Shown piece by piece: positions 22,901 through 30,571 of a DNA stretch of 38,065 nucleotides (positions within the stretch are counted from its first letter, which is position 1; each line of letters starts with the position of its first letter). The notes beneath the pieces are model-generated. The model did not search any database and had not been told where the DNA came from. It saw only the letters and a list, made by a program, of their open reading frames with translations. The DNA is taken from assembly GCA_030266395.1 (NCBI GenBank), contig JAJDHX010000010.1:1-38065 (forward strand), written 5' to 3'. The translations under genes and the position numbers were made by a program. The DNA is from Selenomonadales bacterium OttesenSCG-928-I06 (lineage in GTDB: Bacteria; Bacillota; Negativicutes; Sporomusales; Sporomusaceae).

Positions 22901-24130
22901 TTAGAAAAATACAAATATGATAGAGTTCATTTTACCAAAGAGATGGCACAAAAACATACTATATTAGCACCTCAGATGTCTCCGATTCATTTTCAGTTTT
23001 TAGAAAACTGTTTTAAAAATACTCCTTATAACATTGTTATACCTGAGATAGATGAAAAAGAAGCAATTGTGGAAGGGTTAAAGTATATTCATAATGATGC
23101 TTGTTATCCTTGCATTATTGTAACAGGTCATTTGCTGACTGCTTTAAAATCAGGAAAATATGACATAAATAATACTTCGGTTATATTATCACAAACTTGC
23201 GGAGGATGCAGGGCCACAAATTATATTCCTTTAATGCGAAAAGCTTTAACTGACGCAGGATTACCTGATATACCGGTACTATCTATTTGGGGTGAAAAAT
23301 CTTCAGGATTTAAATTAAATATGGATTTAATTCGGAAGATGATTTTAAGTGTTCTTTATGGTGATCTTTTAATGCAGCTTACTTGTCGTACCAGACCTTA
23401 TGAAAAAGAAAAAGGACAAATAGACGCTCTTTATAAGAAATGGGTAGAAAAATGCATTAATGATCCTTTGAAACGCAAGATATTTAAGAAAAATATTTGT
23501 GAGATGATTAGAGAATTTGACAATATTGAATTAGATGAGACCATAAAAAAACCAAGAGTTGGTATTGTGGGAGAAATATTAGTTAAATTCCATCCAGGAT
23601 CAAATAATCATATTGTGGAGACTTTGGAACGAGAAGGAGCCGAAGTTGTAATTCCAGATATGTTTAGTTTCTTCCAATATTCTTTATTTGATAATATAAC
23701 TAAACATAAATTGCTTTCAGGGTCTTTTACTAATAGAGTTGTTGCTGATTTCTTTATTGCTACTTTAAATTTCTTAAGGAAAGATATAAAAAATGAATTA
23801 AAGAATAGTAAGAGATTTTTCCCTCTGCATGATATAAAGACTATGGCTAAGAAGACAGATAATTTTATATCTGTAGGAAATATGACAGGTGAAGGATGGT
23901 TTCTTGTAGGTGAGATGTTGTCTTTACTGGAAGATGGAGTTGATAATGTAGTTTGTCTGCAGCCATTTGGTTGTTTGCCAAACCATATTATAGGCAAAGG
24001 AATAATCAAAAAGATTAGAAAATCTTATCCTAAGGCCAATATAGTTCCGTTGGACTTTGATCCAGGTATAAGTAGTGTTAATCAGCTTAATAGGATAAAA
24101 TTAATGCTTTCGGCAGCAAAAACAAGTTAA
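19919..24130 (+). CDS. Fused 2-hydroxyacyl-CoA dehydratase activase and dehydratase-like protein, 1403 aa
   Basis: ATG 19919 follows GAGGGG; an earlier in-frame ATG at 19898 precedes that site. The protein carries two BadF/BadG/BcrA/BcrD-type ATPase modules. The first begins IRIGVDIGSTTIKVVAI (residue 3) with IELGGEDAKITYF and GVCAGGTGAF; the second begins FLGIDAGSTTSKLVLL (about 320) with VLDIGGQDMKSFF and NEACSSGCGSF (about 441). Its Cys residues would hold the bridging 4Fe-4S cluster. A DUF2229-like part follows (CNLCTNRC near 604, ETVCYPAKLAHGHI near 718), then an HgdB-like region with CGGCRATNYIPL near 1093. Such fusions are common in anaerobic Firmicutes. The activase drives one-electron, ATP-dependent reduction of a dehydratase; the substrate of this large form is not established. 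Confidence 0.88.
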   Translation: MNRTIRIGVDIGSTTIKVVAIDEHNNIIFQKYLRHFSNVVSTLRNVVDDVHSALAGRFLSIAFTGSAGMGLSEKIGHAFVQEVVACTHAVKQMIPHTDTVIELGGEDAKITYFGATLEQRMNGVCAGGTGAFIDQMAVLLNTDPQGLNELAKNYKTIYPVASRCGVFAKTDIQNLMNEGASKEDIAASIFQAVVNQTIGSLAQGRPIKGRVAFLGGPLHFLPELRKRFIETLNLTEEQVITPKEAQYFVALGAAMSSGDKSETVECMYDRFPLELDLRESNKELKLEPLFKDKEDYLKFKNRHEENKIQRKDLATYEGRSFLGIDAGSTTSKLVLLSEAGELLYSYYNSNCGKPLESVVEAVKELYTLMNNKTVIAGAAVTGYGENLIKSALRIDIGEVETVAHLKAAKNFQPDVTFVLDIGGQDMKSFFVKDGVIDNIMLNEACSSGCGSFIETFAQSNSMAVEDFAQVALKAKQPVDLGTRCTVFINSKVKQAQKEGIEIEDISAGLAISVVKNALFKVIRLKDVKELGDKIVVQGGTFKNDAVLRSLEMLVGVDVIRPDIAGLMGAYGAALIAQERCSYNEKSTIIEAAELAGFSTETKTRRCNLCTNRCLITTRIFSNGSEYSSGNRCERGVNIDKVKNDLPDLYAYKNKRLFSYKPKPIREAKRGKIGIIRALNMFEDYPFWFTFFNELDYRVVLSDPTSEKTYTNGMDTIPSETVCYPAKLAHGHIVNLVEKGVPKIFYPCIPYNICENSSADNCYNCPVVTSYPETIDGNMEILEERGVRFYKPFLPINDPKRMAERLFEELQDEHITKKEIKAALEKAYKELYSYKKDVQDQGSIVVDYIKNNNLKAVVLAGRPYHIDPKINHGFPELLKSYGFAVLSEDAVNHLGDFIRPLRVVDQWMYHSRLYNAAAFSAKEKNFQLVQITSFGCGLDAVTTDQAKEITEHDNKIYTCVKFDEINNIGSVRIRIRSLLAAILERENFDSQKPVKLEKYKYDRVHFTKEMAQKHTILAPQMSPIHFQFLENCFKNTPYNIVIPEIDEKEAIVEGLKYIHNDACYPCIIVTGHLLTALKSGKYDINNTSVILSQTCGGCRATNYIPLMRKALTDAGLPDIPVLSIWGEKSSGFKLNMDLIRKMILSVLYGDLLMQLTCRTRPYEKEKGQIDALYKKWVEKCINDPLKRKIFKKNICEMIREFDNIELDETIKKPRVGIVGEILVKFHPGSNNHIVETLEREGAEVVIPDMFSFFQYSLFDNITKHKLLSGSFTNRVVADFFIATLNFLRKDIKNELKNSKRFFPLHDIKTMAKKTDNFISVGNMTGEGWFLVGEMLSLLEDGVDNVVCLQPFGCLPNHIIGKGIIKKIRKSYPKANIVPLDFDPGISSVNQLNRIKLMLSAAKTS

Positions 24131-24147
24131 ATATTTTATTTAAATAA

Positions 24148-24180
24148 AAAAAGGAAAGAACATTATGTTCTTTCCTTTTT
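24148..24180. terminator. Bidirectional terminator between activase and acetate transporter genes
   Basis: AAAAAGGAAAGAACA pairs perfectly with its complement across TTA, with A and T runs at the ends. It serves the convergent genes on either side. Confidence 0.88.
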
Positions 24181-24211
24181 AATATTATGCTATGTATATA
24201 AATGTTTTATT

Positions 24212-24769
24212 TTATAGCGGAAAAATATTCTTTTTGAATTCGTTGTTTACAATTTGACCTACTGCTGAATAAATAGCAGAAGCTCCGCAGAAAATACCAA
24301 CATAACCAGCTATGATTGTAATTGAATGATTGCCTGTGAAATCACCTAAAGCAAGAAGTGCAAATAGTATAGTTAAAGACCCAAATACTACTTGAGTTAT
24401 TCTGTTATGGGCAAAAGTACCTATAAACATGAAGAAAGTAAATATTCCCCATAATGCTAGATAATATCCCATAGAAATTGGATCAGCTGCTTTAATATTA
24501 CTAAAAGGATTAATCCAGATTACACATAATGACCACCAGAAGAAGCCATATGCAGTAAAAGCAGTTCCGCCAAAAGTGTTACCAAATTGAAGTTCACATA
24601 CTCCTGCTATAATTTGTGCTGCACCACCAAGAGCAAAACCCATAGCTAATATTACGATAGAAAGTGGAATGATATCTGCGTTGTGCAAATTCAAAAGAAC
24701 AGTTGTCATGCCAAATCCTAAAAGTCCAAGTGGCCCAGGATTAGCAAATTTCTTTGGTTCGATAGACAT
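24212..24769 (-). CDS. satP: Acetate/succinate transporter of the GPR1/FUN34/YaaH family
   Basis: The protein has 185 residues and six membrane helices, with the family signature NPGPLGLLGFGMTTV at residues 10-24 and the aromatic stretch GTAFTAYGFFWWSL in the third helix. Members move acetate and succinate across the cytoplasmic membrane, probably with protons or as a channel, which fits a fermenting anaerobe. The start at ATG 24769 is preceded by GGGAGAGA. It is a single gene that converges on the activase gene through a shared terminator. Confidence 0.9.
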   Translation of the reverse strand: MSIEPKKFANPGPLGLLGFGMTTVLLNLHNADIIPLSIVILAMGFALGGAAQIIAGVCELQFGNTFGGTAFTAYGFFWWSLCVIWINPFSNIKAADPISMGYYLALWGIFTFFMFIGTFAHNRITQVVFGSLTILFALLALGDFTGNHSITIIAGYVGIFCGASAIYSAVGQIVNNEFKKNIFPL

Positions 24770-25004
24770 TAATTACTTCTCTCCCTTTAATATTTTAATA
24801 TTCTCGTTTAAACCATGTCATTTTAGCATATTTTTATGCAAAAAGCAAGAGCTTTAAGTGTAATTCCCCAAAAGGTTTTTTAGAAAATATTTCCAGGAAA
24901 TTAATCTTCTTTTAGCAAACTTGCTACATCAATTATTGAATAAATTTATTTGTAAAGTTACTTTAAAAATAATAGATTGGAGATTTTGTTATCTTATATA
25001 AATA
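24770..25004. other. Intergenic stretch upstream of the acetate transporter
   Basis: An AT-rich gap of about 235 bases separates the transporter start from the glgC terminator. It must carry the transporter promoter on the reverse strand, but I see no hexamer pair good enough to name and no notable repeat. Confidence 0.5.
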
Positions 25005-25052
25005 AAAAACAACTCTGTTGAAAAATGTTTGTTTTTAACAGAGTTGTTTTTT
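25005..25052 (-). terminator. Terminator after glgC
   Basis: AAAACAACTCTGTT pairs perfectly with AACAGAGTTGTTTT across a loop of about 17 bases. On the reverse strand it follows the glgC stop by a few bases and is followed by T-rich sequence. Confidence 0.85.
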
Positions 25053-25059
25053 ATTAAGC

Positions 25060-26355
25060 TTAACTTTGTAAAGAAGGTGATAATGAATCTTTTATTTGAG
25101 GTTTAATAATATTTTTGTTAGAAGTTGCTGTTAAAATACTGTTTCTAACAGAAGAAGCCAGTTTGGTTCTTTCTAATTTAGTTACTATTGTTGTTTCTTC
25201 TGGTTTGTTTTCTTCAATTAGATGTTTTGTTAAAATATTATTCTCGCTGATTACAGCAGGAAAAGTTCCGTCATAACTGCCCAGTACTTTACAACCTGCT
25301 GTGATTACGGCATTTGGTCCTATTATAGCTTTTTCTATATAGCTTCCCGGTCCTATGCAAGCGCCTGGCATTATAACTGAACCTACTACTGTGGCATCAC
25401 TACAGATATGAACTCCTGAAAATAAAACAGTATCTTTGACATTTCCTAAGATAGAACAATCTTTTCCAATAAGGTTTTTTCTATCTTTATCAAGTATGAT
25501 TTCTTCAGTAGAACCACTTCTAAATGCAGAAGAAAATATTGGCCAATTTATTTCATCTAATTCTAACAGTTTTGGCTTCTCCAATAAATCCATATGGGCG
25601 TTATAAAAACTTTCTATTGTGCCGACATCTTTCCAATAACCTTCAAATTTATATGTGTACATTTTTTCGCCATTTGAAAGCATTTTAGGTACAACATTTT
25701 TTCCAAAATCATGACAGGATTCAGGATCTAAATTGTCTTGGAGAAGATATTCTTTTAACTTCTGCCAAGAGAAAACATAAACTCCCATAGAAGCTAGGTT
25801 GCTTTTTGGTTCAGCCGGTTTCTCTACAAATTCTTCTATCTTATCTTCAGAATTTGTATTAATAATTCCAAATCGACTCGCATCTTTCCAATCAACTTCA
25901 ATTGCAGCTATTGTAGCATCAGAGCCTTTCTTTTTATGAAAGTCAATGATTTTTCGATAATCCATCTTATAAATATGGTCCCCAGATAATACTAAGACAT
26001 GTTCAGGACAAAATTTTTCGATGAATTCAATGTTACAGTAAATAGCATGCGCAGTTCCTTTGTAAGAACTATTTTTTTCATTGGGAAAGTTAGGAGCTAA
26101 AGAATGGATGTTACAAATATTGTAGCTTTCCTCTTTTATGTTTTCGATTCGGTCAATAATTTCAAAAGGTTCATTTGGCATTAGTACTCCTATAACATCA
26201 ATATTAGAGTTATAGCAGTTACTAAGAGTGAAATCAATTAATCGATATTGACCTGCAAAAGGAACGGCAGGTTTAGCAATGTTTCTTGTAAGACTTGCTA
26301 AACGCGTACCTTTACCGCCAGCTAAAACCATAGCGATGCATTCTCTTTTCTTCAT
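25060..26355 (-). CDS. glgC: Glucose-1-phosphate adenylyltransferase (ADP-glucose pyrophosphorylase)
   Basis: It makes ADP-glucose from ATP and glucose 1-phosphate, the committed step of bacterial glycogen synthesis. The N-terminal nucleotidyltransferase domain shows the signature MVLAGGKGTRLASLTRNIAKP and VPFAGQYRLIDFTLSNC, the substrate loop VLSGDHIYKMDYRKII (near residue 117) and FVEKPAEPKSN; the C-terminal part is a left-handed beta-helix of hexapeptides (GKDCSILGNVKDTVLFSG, IGPGSYIEKAIIG). At 431 residues it is longer than the roughly 380-400 of Bacillus-type GlgC because of a polar tail of about 55 residues after the helix. No other glycogen gene adjoins it. ATG 26355 follows GGAGATGA. 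Confidence 0.93.
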   Translation of the reverse strand: MKKRECIAMVLAGGKGTRLASLTRNIAKPAVPFAGQYRLIDFTLSNCYNSNIDVIGVLMPNEPFEIIDRIENIKEESYNICNIHSLAPNFPNEKNSSYKGTAHAIYCNIEFIEKFCPEHVLVLSGDHIYKMDYRKIIDFHKKKGSDATIAAIEVDWKDASRFGIINTNSEDKIEEFVEKPAEPKSNLASMGVYVFSWQKLKEYLLQDNLDPESCHDFGKNVVPKMLSNGEKMYTYKFEGYWKDVGTIESFYNAHMDLLEKPKLLELDEINWPIFSSAFRSGSTEEIILDKDRKNLIGKDCSILGNVKDTVLFSGVHICSDATVVGSVIMPGACIGPGSYIEKAIIGPNAVITAGCKVLGSYDGTFPAVISENNILTKHLIEENKPEETTIVTKLERTKLASSVRNSILTATSNKNIIKPQIKDSLSPSLQS

Positions 26356-26509
26356 TGATTCATCTCCATAAATAAGAGTAATAATTTCGGCTAATTTTTA
26401 TTATTCCTAATAGCCGCCCTACATATTCGTTTTTCCAGATATTAATTGCAAGGTTTGATTTTTAAATTTTGACAATTAAAATTTTGAAAAAACAAAAAAA
26501 GAAAAATTT

Positions 26510-26543
26510 ATACCAAGTATTAAATTACTTTAACACTTGGTAT
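26510..26543 (-). terminator. Terminator after pncB
   Basis: ATACCAAGT pairs with ACTTGGTAT across a loop of about 16 bases; on the reverse strand AAATTTTTC follows. It ends the trmB-pncB transcript. The rest of 26356-26589 holds the glgC leader, including a small GGCTA/TAGCC hairpin. Confidence 0.75.
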
Positions 26544-26589
26544 TCTAATTTTTCCTCAAAATATCTTATTTTATACTGAGAAAAACAGG

Positions 26590-28041
26590 TTAACTATTTT
26601 CTGCTATAAATAACAAATCATTTTTTAGTTTGTAAAGATTGTCACTTAAATTGACTTTCATTGTTTGGGGATTTACTAAACGTCTGTATTCTTCCCATAA
26701 AGTAGACAGTTCACTTTCTGCGTAAGTTTTTATTTCTTTTAAAGTTGGTTTATTATAGACACATTTGCCATTTTTAAAAATAGGCTCTAAAAGATTTCTT
26801 TTAATATAAGTATTTTCTTTTAAAGTCATTTTTTGCCAGGGGTGTTCTTGATCTCTTAAGATAATATCCTTATTATAGTCATTTTCTTCTCCTTCTAAAA
26901 TAACTATATCTGCTATTATTTTGTGATATTCTTTATCGTAAAATCTAAGTACATTTTTTATGCCGGGATTCGTGATTTTTTCAACATTATTAGATCTTTT
27001 AATTTTAGGTATTACATTTTCATCTTTAATTTCAGCAGACATTTTATATACTCCGCCAAACGAAGAGCATCCATCAGAAGTTATGAGTTTTGTTCCAATG
27101 CCCCAAGAATCTATTTTAGCTCCTTGTATTTTTAATTCAGCTACTAAATTTTCATCAAGATCATTAGAGGCTGTAATTGATGCTTGAGGGAATCCGGCTG
27201 CATCAAGCATTTTTCTTGCTTGTTTAGAAAGATAGGCAAGGTCTCCGCTATCTAAACGTATTCCATATTTACAATTTTCACCTAGTTTGTTTTGTTCTCT
27301 AAGTTCAGTAAATAATTTTATAGCATTTGGTACGCCGCTATTTAATGTGTCATATGTATCTGCAAGCAAAATAATGTTGTTTGGATAATATCTTGCGTAT
27401 TCGCGAAATGCTGTAAGCTCATCGTCAAAGCTCATTACCCAACTATGTGCTGTTGTGCCTACTACTTTAATGTCAAACATTTGTCCTGCTAAAACATTTG
27501 AAGTTGCATCAAATCCGCCTATTATAGCAGCTCTGGCTCCATAAACCGAAGCATCTGCACCCTGAGCGCGTCTTAAGCCAAATTCCATTAAAAAATCTTT
27601 GCCTGCTGCCCAGCGCATTCTGCTGGCTCTTGTTGCAATTAGGCTTTCATGATTTAAGAACATTGACAGGGCTGTTTCTATTAACAAAGCCTCATTTCTC
27701 TTTGTTTTAATTCTGAGTAATGGCTCGCCAGGGAAGGCTACAGTACCTTCTGGCATAGCCCAAAGGTCGCCGGTAAAAGTAAATCCTTTTAGATATTCCA
27801 AAAACTCTTCTTGAAATAAATTTAAACTTCTAAGATATTTTATATCCTCATCTGAAAAATTAATGTTTTCCAGATAATTTATTACTTGTTCCAGACCTGC
27901 AATTAAAGAATAACCACCATTGCAGGGATTGATTCGATAAAATCTATCAAAAACAGTTTCTTGACTATCTTTTTCTAATAGATAAAAACCTTGCATCATT
28001 GTAAATTGGTATAAATCTGTTAACATAGTAAAGTTTCTCAT
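26590..28041 (-). CDS. pncB: Nicotinate phosphoribosyltransferase
   Basis: It joins nicotinate to phosphoribosyl pyrophosphate, with ATP use, in the salvage route to NAD. The N-terminus MLTDLYQFTMMQGFYL is the family hallmark. The barrel core shows EFGLRRAQGADASVYGARAA (about residue 150), GTTAHSWVMSFDDEL with the His that is phosphorylated in the enzyme, LLADTYDTLNSG, YGIRLDSGDLAYLS and SWGIGTKLITS. The length of 483 residues is normal for the Firmicutes type. ATG 28041 follows GGGAGG. It starts 22 bases after the trmB stop and is probably transcribed with it. Confidence 0.94.
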   Translation of the reverse strand: MRNFTMLTDLYQFTMMQGFYLLEKDSQETVFDRFYRINPCNGGYSLIAGLEQVINYLENINFSDEDIKYLRSLNLFQEEFLEYLKGFTFTGDLWAMPEGTVAFPGEPLLRIKTKRNEALLIETALSMFLNHESLIATRASRMRWAAGKDFLMEFGLRRAQGADASVYGARAAIIGGFDATSNVLAGQMFDIKVVGTTAHSWVMSFDDELTAFREYARYYPNNIILLADTYDTLNSGVPNAIKLFTELREQNKLGENCKYGIRLDSGDLAYLSKQARKMLDAAGFPQASITASNDLDENLVAELKIQGAKIDSWGIGTKLITSDGCSSFGGVYKMSAEIKDENVIPKIKRSNNVEKITNPGIKNVLRFYDKEYHKIIADIVILEGEENDYNKDIILRDQEHPWQKMTLKENTYIKRNLLEPIFKNGKCVYNKPTLKEIKTYAESELSTLWEEYRRLVNPQTMKVNLSDNLYKLKNDLLFIAENS

Positions 28042-28063
28042 AAAAAGCCTCCCAAGACATCAT

Positions 28064-28711
28064 TTAATTAAATTGAAATTCTGCTCTATAAATTTTCATG
28101 CCTTGTGAGCTAAATTTCATTTCATATTCTGTTAAAATATTTTCTTTGTAATCACTTTTATGTAAGTCAAATGTGATGTTGTGAAAAGTAGTATTGAAAC
28201 TGGCAAATTCATTAAGAGAAAATTCAAAGAGTTTTTCATTATCTGTTTTTAAAAAAATTTCGCCTTTTGGTTTTAAAATCATCTTATATTTTTCTAAAAA
28301 ATTTCTATGGGTTAATCTTCTCTTGCTATGTCGTTTTTTGGGCCAAGGATCACAAAAATTAATATAAAACCTGTCCACTTCGTTTGCAGAGAATAAATCT
28401 ACAATATCGTTAATGTTAAACTCTAGAAGTTTTAAATTGGAACTTTGAATTAAAGTTGCTTTTTTTGCTGCTTGTAAGATTACTTCTGTTTGTGCTTCTA
28501 TTCCAATAAAATTAGCTTTATCTTTATATTTTTTGGCTAATTCAGAAATAAATTTACCTTTACCTGTACCAAGTTCAACAAATAAAGGCAGATTCTTGTT
28601 TTCGAAGACTTCATTCCAGTGACTTTTGTATTTATCAAAGCCAGAAGTGATGACAAGCTCTTTAAAGTTATTTAAAGCTTCTTTAGCTTTTGGGTTTTTT
28701 CTGAGCCTCAA
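28064..28711 (-). CDS. trmB: tRNA (guanine-N7)-methyltransferase
   Basis: It methylates G46 in the variable loop of tRNAs using S-adenosylmethionine. I chose TTG 28711, giving MRLRKNPKAKEAL, because GGAGGA lies seven bases upstream and this is the usual TrmB beginning; a longer frame from 28726 uses that same site as coding sequence. Motif I is LFVELGTGKGKFISELA, followed by FIGIEAQTEV, the signature NFCDPWPKKRHSKRRLT (near residue 115) and LKTDNEKLFEFS. The length of 215 residues is normal. It forms a reverse-strand operon with pncB. Confidence 0.94.
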   Translation of the reverse strand: MRLRKNPKAKEALNNFKELVITSGFDKYKSHWNEVFENKNLPLFVELGTGKGKFISELAKKYKDKANFIGIEAQTEVILQAAKKATLIQSSNLKLLEFNINDIVDLFSANEVDRFYINFCDPWPKKRHSKRRLTHRNFLEKYKMILKPKGEIFLKTDNEKLFEFSLNEFASFNTTFHNITFDLHKSDYKENILTEYEMKFSSQGMKIYRAEFQFN

Positions 28712-28755
28712 AGAAAAGTCCTCCAATTATTATCTTTATAAAAAAATTTACAATT

Positions 28756-28783
28756 ATTATACAGTAAATTATGTGAATTTACT
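28756..28783 (-). promoter_or_regulatory. Putative promoter and operator of the trmB-pncB operon
   Basis: A reverse-strand TATAAT (28761-28756) lies 45 bases before the trmB start. Directly upstream of it is the perfect inverted repeat AGTAAATT-ATGTG-AATTTACT (28763-28783), in the -35 to -10 spacer region. No good -35 is present, so expression may depend on a factor bound there. Confidence 0.45.
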
Positions 28784-28867
28784 ATATCTTATTCTAAGTT
28801 AATTAAATAACTAGTTATAACCAATCCAATTTTAGTATTTATTACAATATAATAAAATGTATTTTTA

Positions 28868-29168
28868 TTAATTTTTAAGGGCATACTTTATTTGTAAGAG
28901 TTCATAAGAATTGAGCTGGATGCAATTTAGTAAGTCTTTTATAACTTGAGTAGATTTTTTATAAATTTCTAGTATATCTTGATTATAGGTATATGATTTT
29001 CAAGTATTAGACTGGCATTTGCCATATAAACTTCCCGAAAGTTTTAGGCTGAGTTTTTAGTTGTGAAACAAAATACTCTTTATAACCTTGGTAATTTGCT
29101 CAATATATGTGATTTATACAAGTAAGTCTATATTCACTAACTGTAGCTCTCTTATGAACTCTTACATT
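28868..29168 (-). pseudogene. Decayed gene remnant, family unknown
   Basis: The reverse strand shows protein-like but broken frames: 43 codons ending at TAA 28868-28870 (with DILEIYKKSTQVIKDLLNC and NSYELLQIKYALKN), and upstream in another frame ANYQGYKEYFVSQLKTQPK and FGKFIWQMPV, preceded after a TGA by a further stretch with ATVSEYRLTCINHIY. There is no start codon with a ribosome binding site, and stops and shifts separate the parts. A perfect 17-bp inverted repeat (28893-28909 with 29150-29166) brackets it, as in an insertion-sequence relic, but I cannot name a transposase. It accounts for most of the gap between trmB and the next gene. Confidence 0.45.
28893..29166. repeat. 17-bp inverted repeat pair
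   Basis: TGTAAGAGTTCATAAGA at 28893-28909 recurs exactly inverted at 29150-29166. The arms are 240 bases apart and enclose the broken reading frames described for the same region. They could be terminal repeats of a degraded mobile element or the result of a small inverted duplication. Confidence 0.6.
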
Positions 29169-29198
29169 ATTATTTTAAAAGCCACTAAACCTGGATAA

Positions 29199-29230
29199 AA
29201 GATGCTCTGCAAAAACAGAGCATCTTTTTT
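29199..29230 (+). terminator. Intrinsic terminator in the trmB to YvlD-like gap
   Basis: AGATGCTCTG and CAGAGCATCT form a perfect stem across five A, followed by TTTTTT. No obvious gene precedes it on the forward strand, so it may insulate the operon that begins at 29346 or end the remnant region. Confidence 0.8.
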
Positions 29231-29345
29231 AATTATCTTGTTTATATTTTAAGCCTAAAAACAAAAGAAGGATTTATTACAAACTACCAAGAAAATAGAT
29301 GAAATAAAGGTATATTCTGGTACTATAATTTTAAAAGATTTAGGA

Positions 29346-29702
29346 GTGAATAATATTACTGGATTTTTGATTAGAATTATTATTAGTGCTGTAATTTTAT
29401 TTGCGCTTATTTCTAAAACAGATTGTATAGATATAAAAACATTAGGTGGAACAATATTAACAGTGTCAATTATAAGTTTTTTTAATGCTCTTATAAGACC
29501 TGGGTTCTCATTGTTTAAAATACCGCTTAAGAACAGTTTATATCTGATTTTTAGTATCTTGGCAGTAAATATAATCATTTCATTTATACTGATAAATATA
29601 TTGCCGGGAATAACAGTGATTTTTAATAGTTCTCTTTTAGGAGTATTGATATTTTTTGTCTTGTTAAATGCTACTCTTAATAAATTTATTGAAGATCGCT
29701 AG
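29346..29702 (+). CDS. Four-helix membrane protein of the YvlD / phage holin family type
   Basis: The protein has up to 118 residues with four hydrophobic helices. The central IISFFNALIRPGFSLFKIPL is the motif of the YvlD-like family (PF04020, named holin family 4 superfamily), whose members are chromosomal envelope-stress proteins rather than true holins. The start is uncertain: GTG 29346 overlaps the AGGAG at 29342-29346, and the codon at the ideal distance is ATT 29355. It begins the operon that leads through the HAD gene to whiA; the HAD gene starts 15 bases after its stop. Confidence 0.78.
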   Translation: MNNITGFLIRIIISAVILFALISKTDCIDIKTLGGTILTVSIISFFNALIRPGFSLFKIPLKNSLYLIFSILAVNIIISFILINILPGITVIFNSSLLGVLIFFVLLNATLNKFIEDR

Positions 29703-29717
29703 AGAAGGTGAAAATTA

Positions 29718-30536
29718 GTGTCAGTAAAATTAATTGCTATAGATTTAGATGATACATTGCTTAATGATAATTTAGAAATATCAGCAAGAAATAAAGAAGC
29801 AATATTAAAAGCAGTGGAAAAAGGCATTGTTGTAACAATTGCTACAGGCAGAATGTTTAGAGCAGCCATTCCTTTTGCTAAGCAGCTAAACTTGGATGTT
29901 CCGCTTATAGTATATAATGGCGGACTTGTTAAAAAAACTTTATCTGAAGAAATTGTTTTCCATAAGCCTATACCTAGTAGTTCTTTAAGTAAAATATATA
30001 AGCTTACTCAAAAACATAATTGGTATATTCAAACTTATATTGATGATTACTTGTATGTAAAAGAAGCAACTGAATATACTGCTTTTTATTGCAAGCTTGC
30101 CAATGTTAGTGCTCGTGTAATAGGTAATAAAATATTTGATACAAGAAGATTGCCTACGAAAATTATGATTCAAGATGAGGAAAGTAAAATAAAAGGTATA
30201 ATTGACGAACTAAACTTTATTTTTAACAACAAAGGTTCTGGTTTAGATGAAGTTTCAATTACTACCTCAAAACCGACTTATGTGGAAATAACAGCACAAG
30301 GAGTAAATAAAGGGGCAGCCTTAAGTATGTTAGCAGAATCCTTGGCTATAAGTTGTGAAAATATAATGGTAATAGGTGATTCAAAAAATGATGTTTCTAT
30401 GCTAAAGCTAGCTAATTATTCTGTTGTTGTAGAAAATGGTTGTGCAGAAGCTAAAGAAGTTGCCAAAATAATGACAAAATCCAATAATGATTCAGGTGTA
30501 GCGGTGGCGATAGAAAAATATGCTCTTGGCAGCTAA
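29718..30536 (+). CDS. Cof-type HAD-IIB family hydrolase
   Basis: A 272-residue haloacid dehalogenase-type phosphatase with the Cof cap. Motif I is AIDLDDTLLND with the nucleophile Asp at residue 9, motif II is TIATGRM, motif III includes the Lys in GVNKGAAL, and motif IV is VIGDSKNDVSML. Relatives remove phosphate from sugar phosphates, pyridoxal phosphate or flavin nucleotides, and the exact substrate cannot be read from sequence. The start is GTG 29718 with a GAAGGTG site. It is the second gene of the operon and sits 35 bases before rapZ. Confidence 0.9.
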   Translation: MSVKLIAIDLDDTLLNDNLEISARNKEAILKAVEKGIVVTIATGRMFRAAIPFAKQLNLDVPLIVYNGGLVKKTLSEEIVFHKPIPSSSLSKIYKLTQKHNWYIQTYIDDYLYVKEATEYTAFYCKLANVSARVIGNKIFDTRRLPTKIMIQDEESKIKGIIDELNFIFNNKGSGLDEVSITTSKPTYVEITAQGVNKGAALSMLAESLAISCENIMVIGDSKNDVSMLKLANYSVVVENGCAEAKEVAKIMTKSNNDSGVAVAIEKYALGS

Positions 30537-30571
30537 TATATTGTTATTATCATAAAAAATAGAGGTGTATT

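Noticed and set aside
29346-29702. A prophage holin
   Set aside because: The family name contains holin but the sequence fits the chromosomal YvlD-like group, and no phage gene adjoins it.
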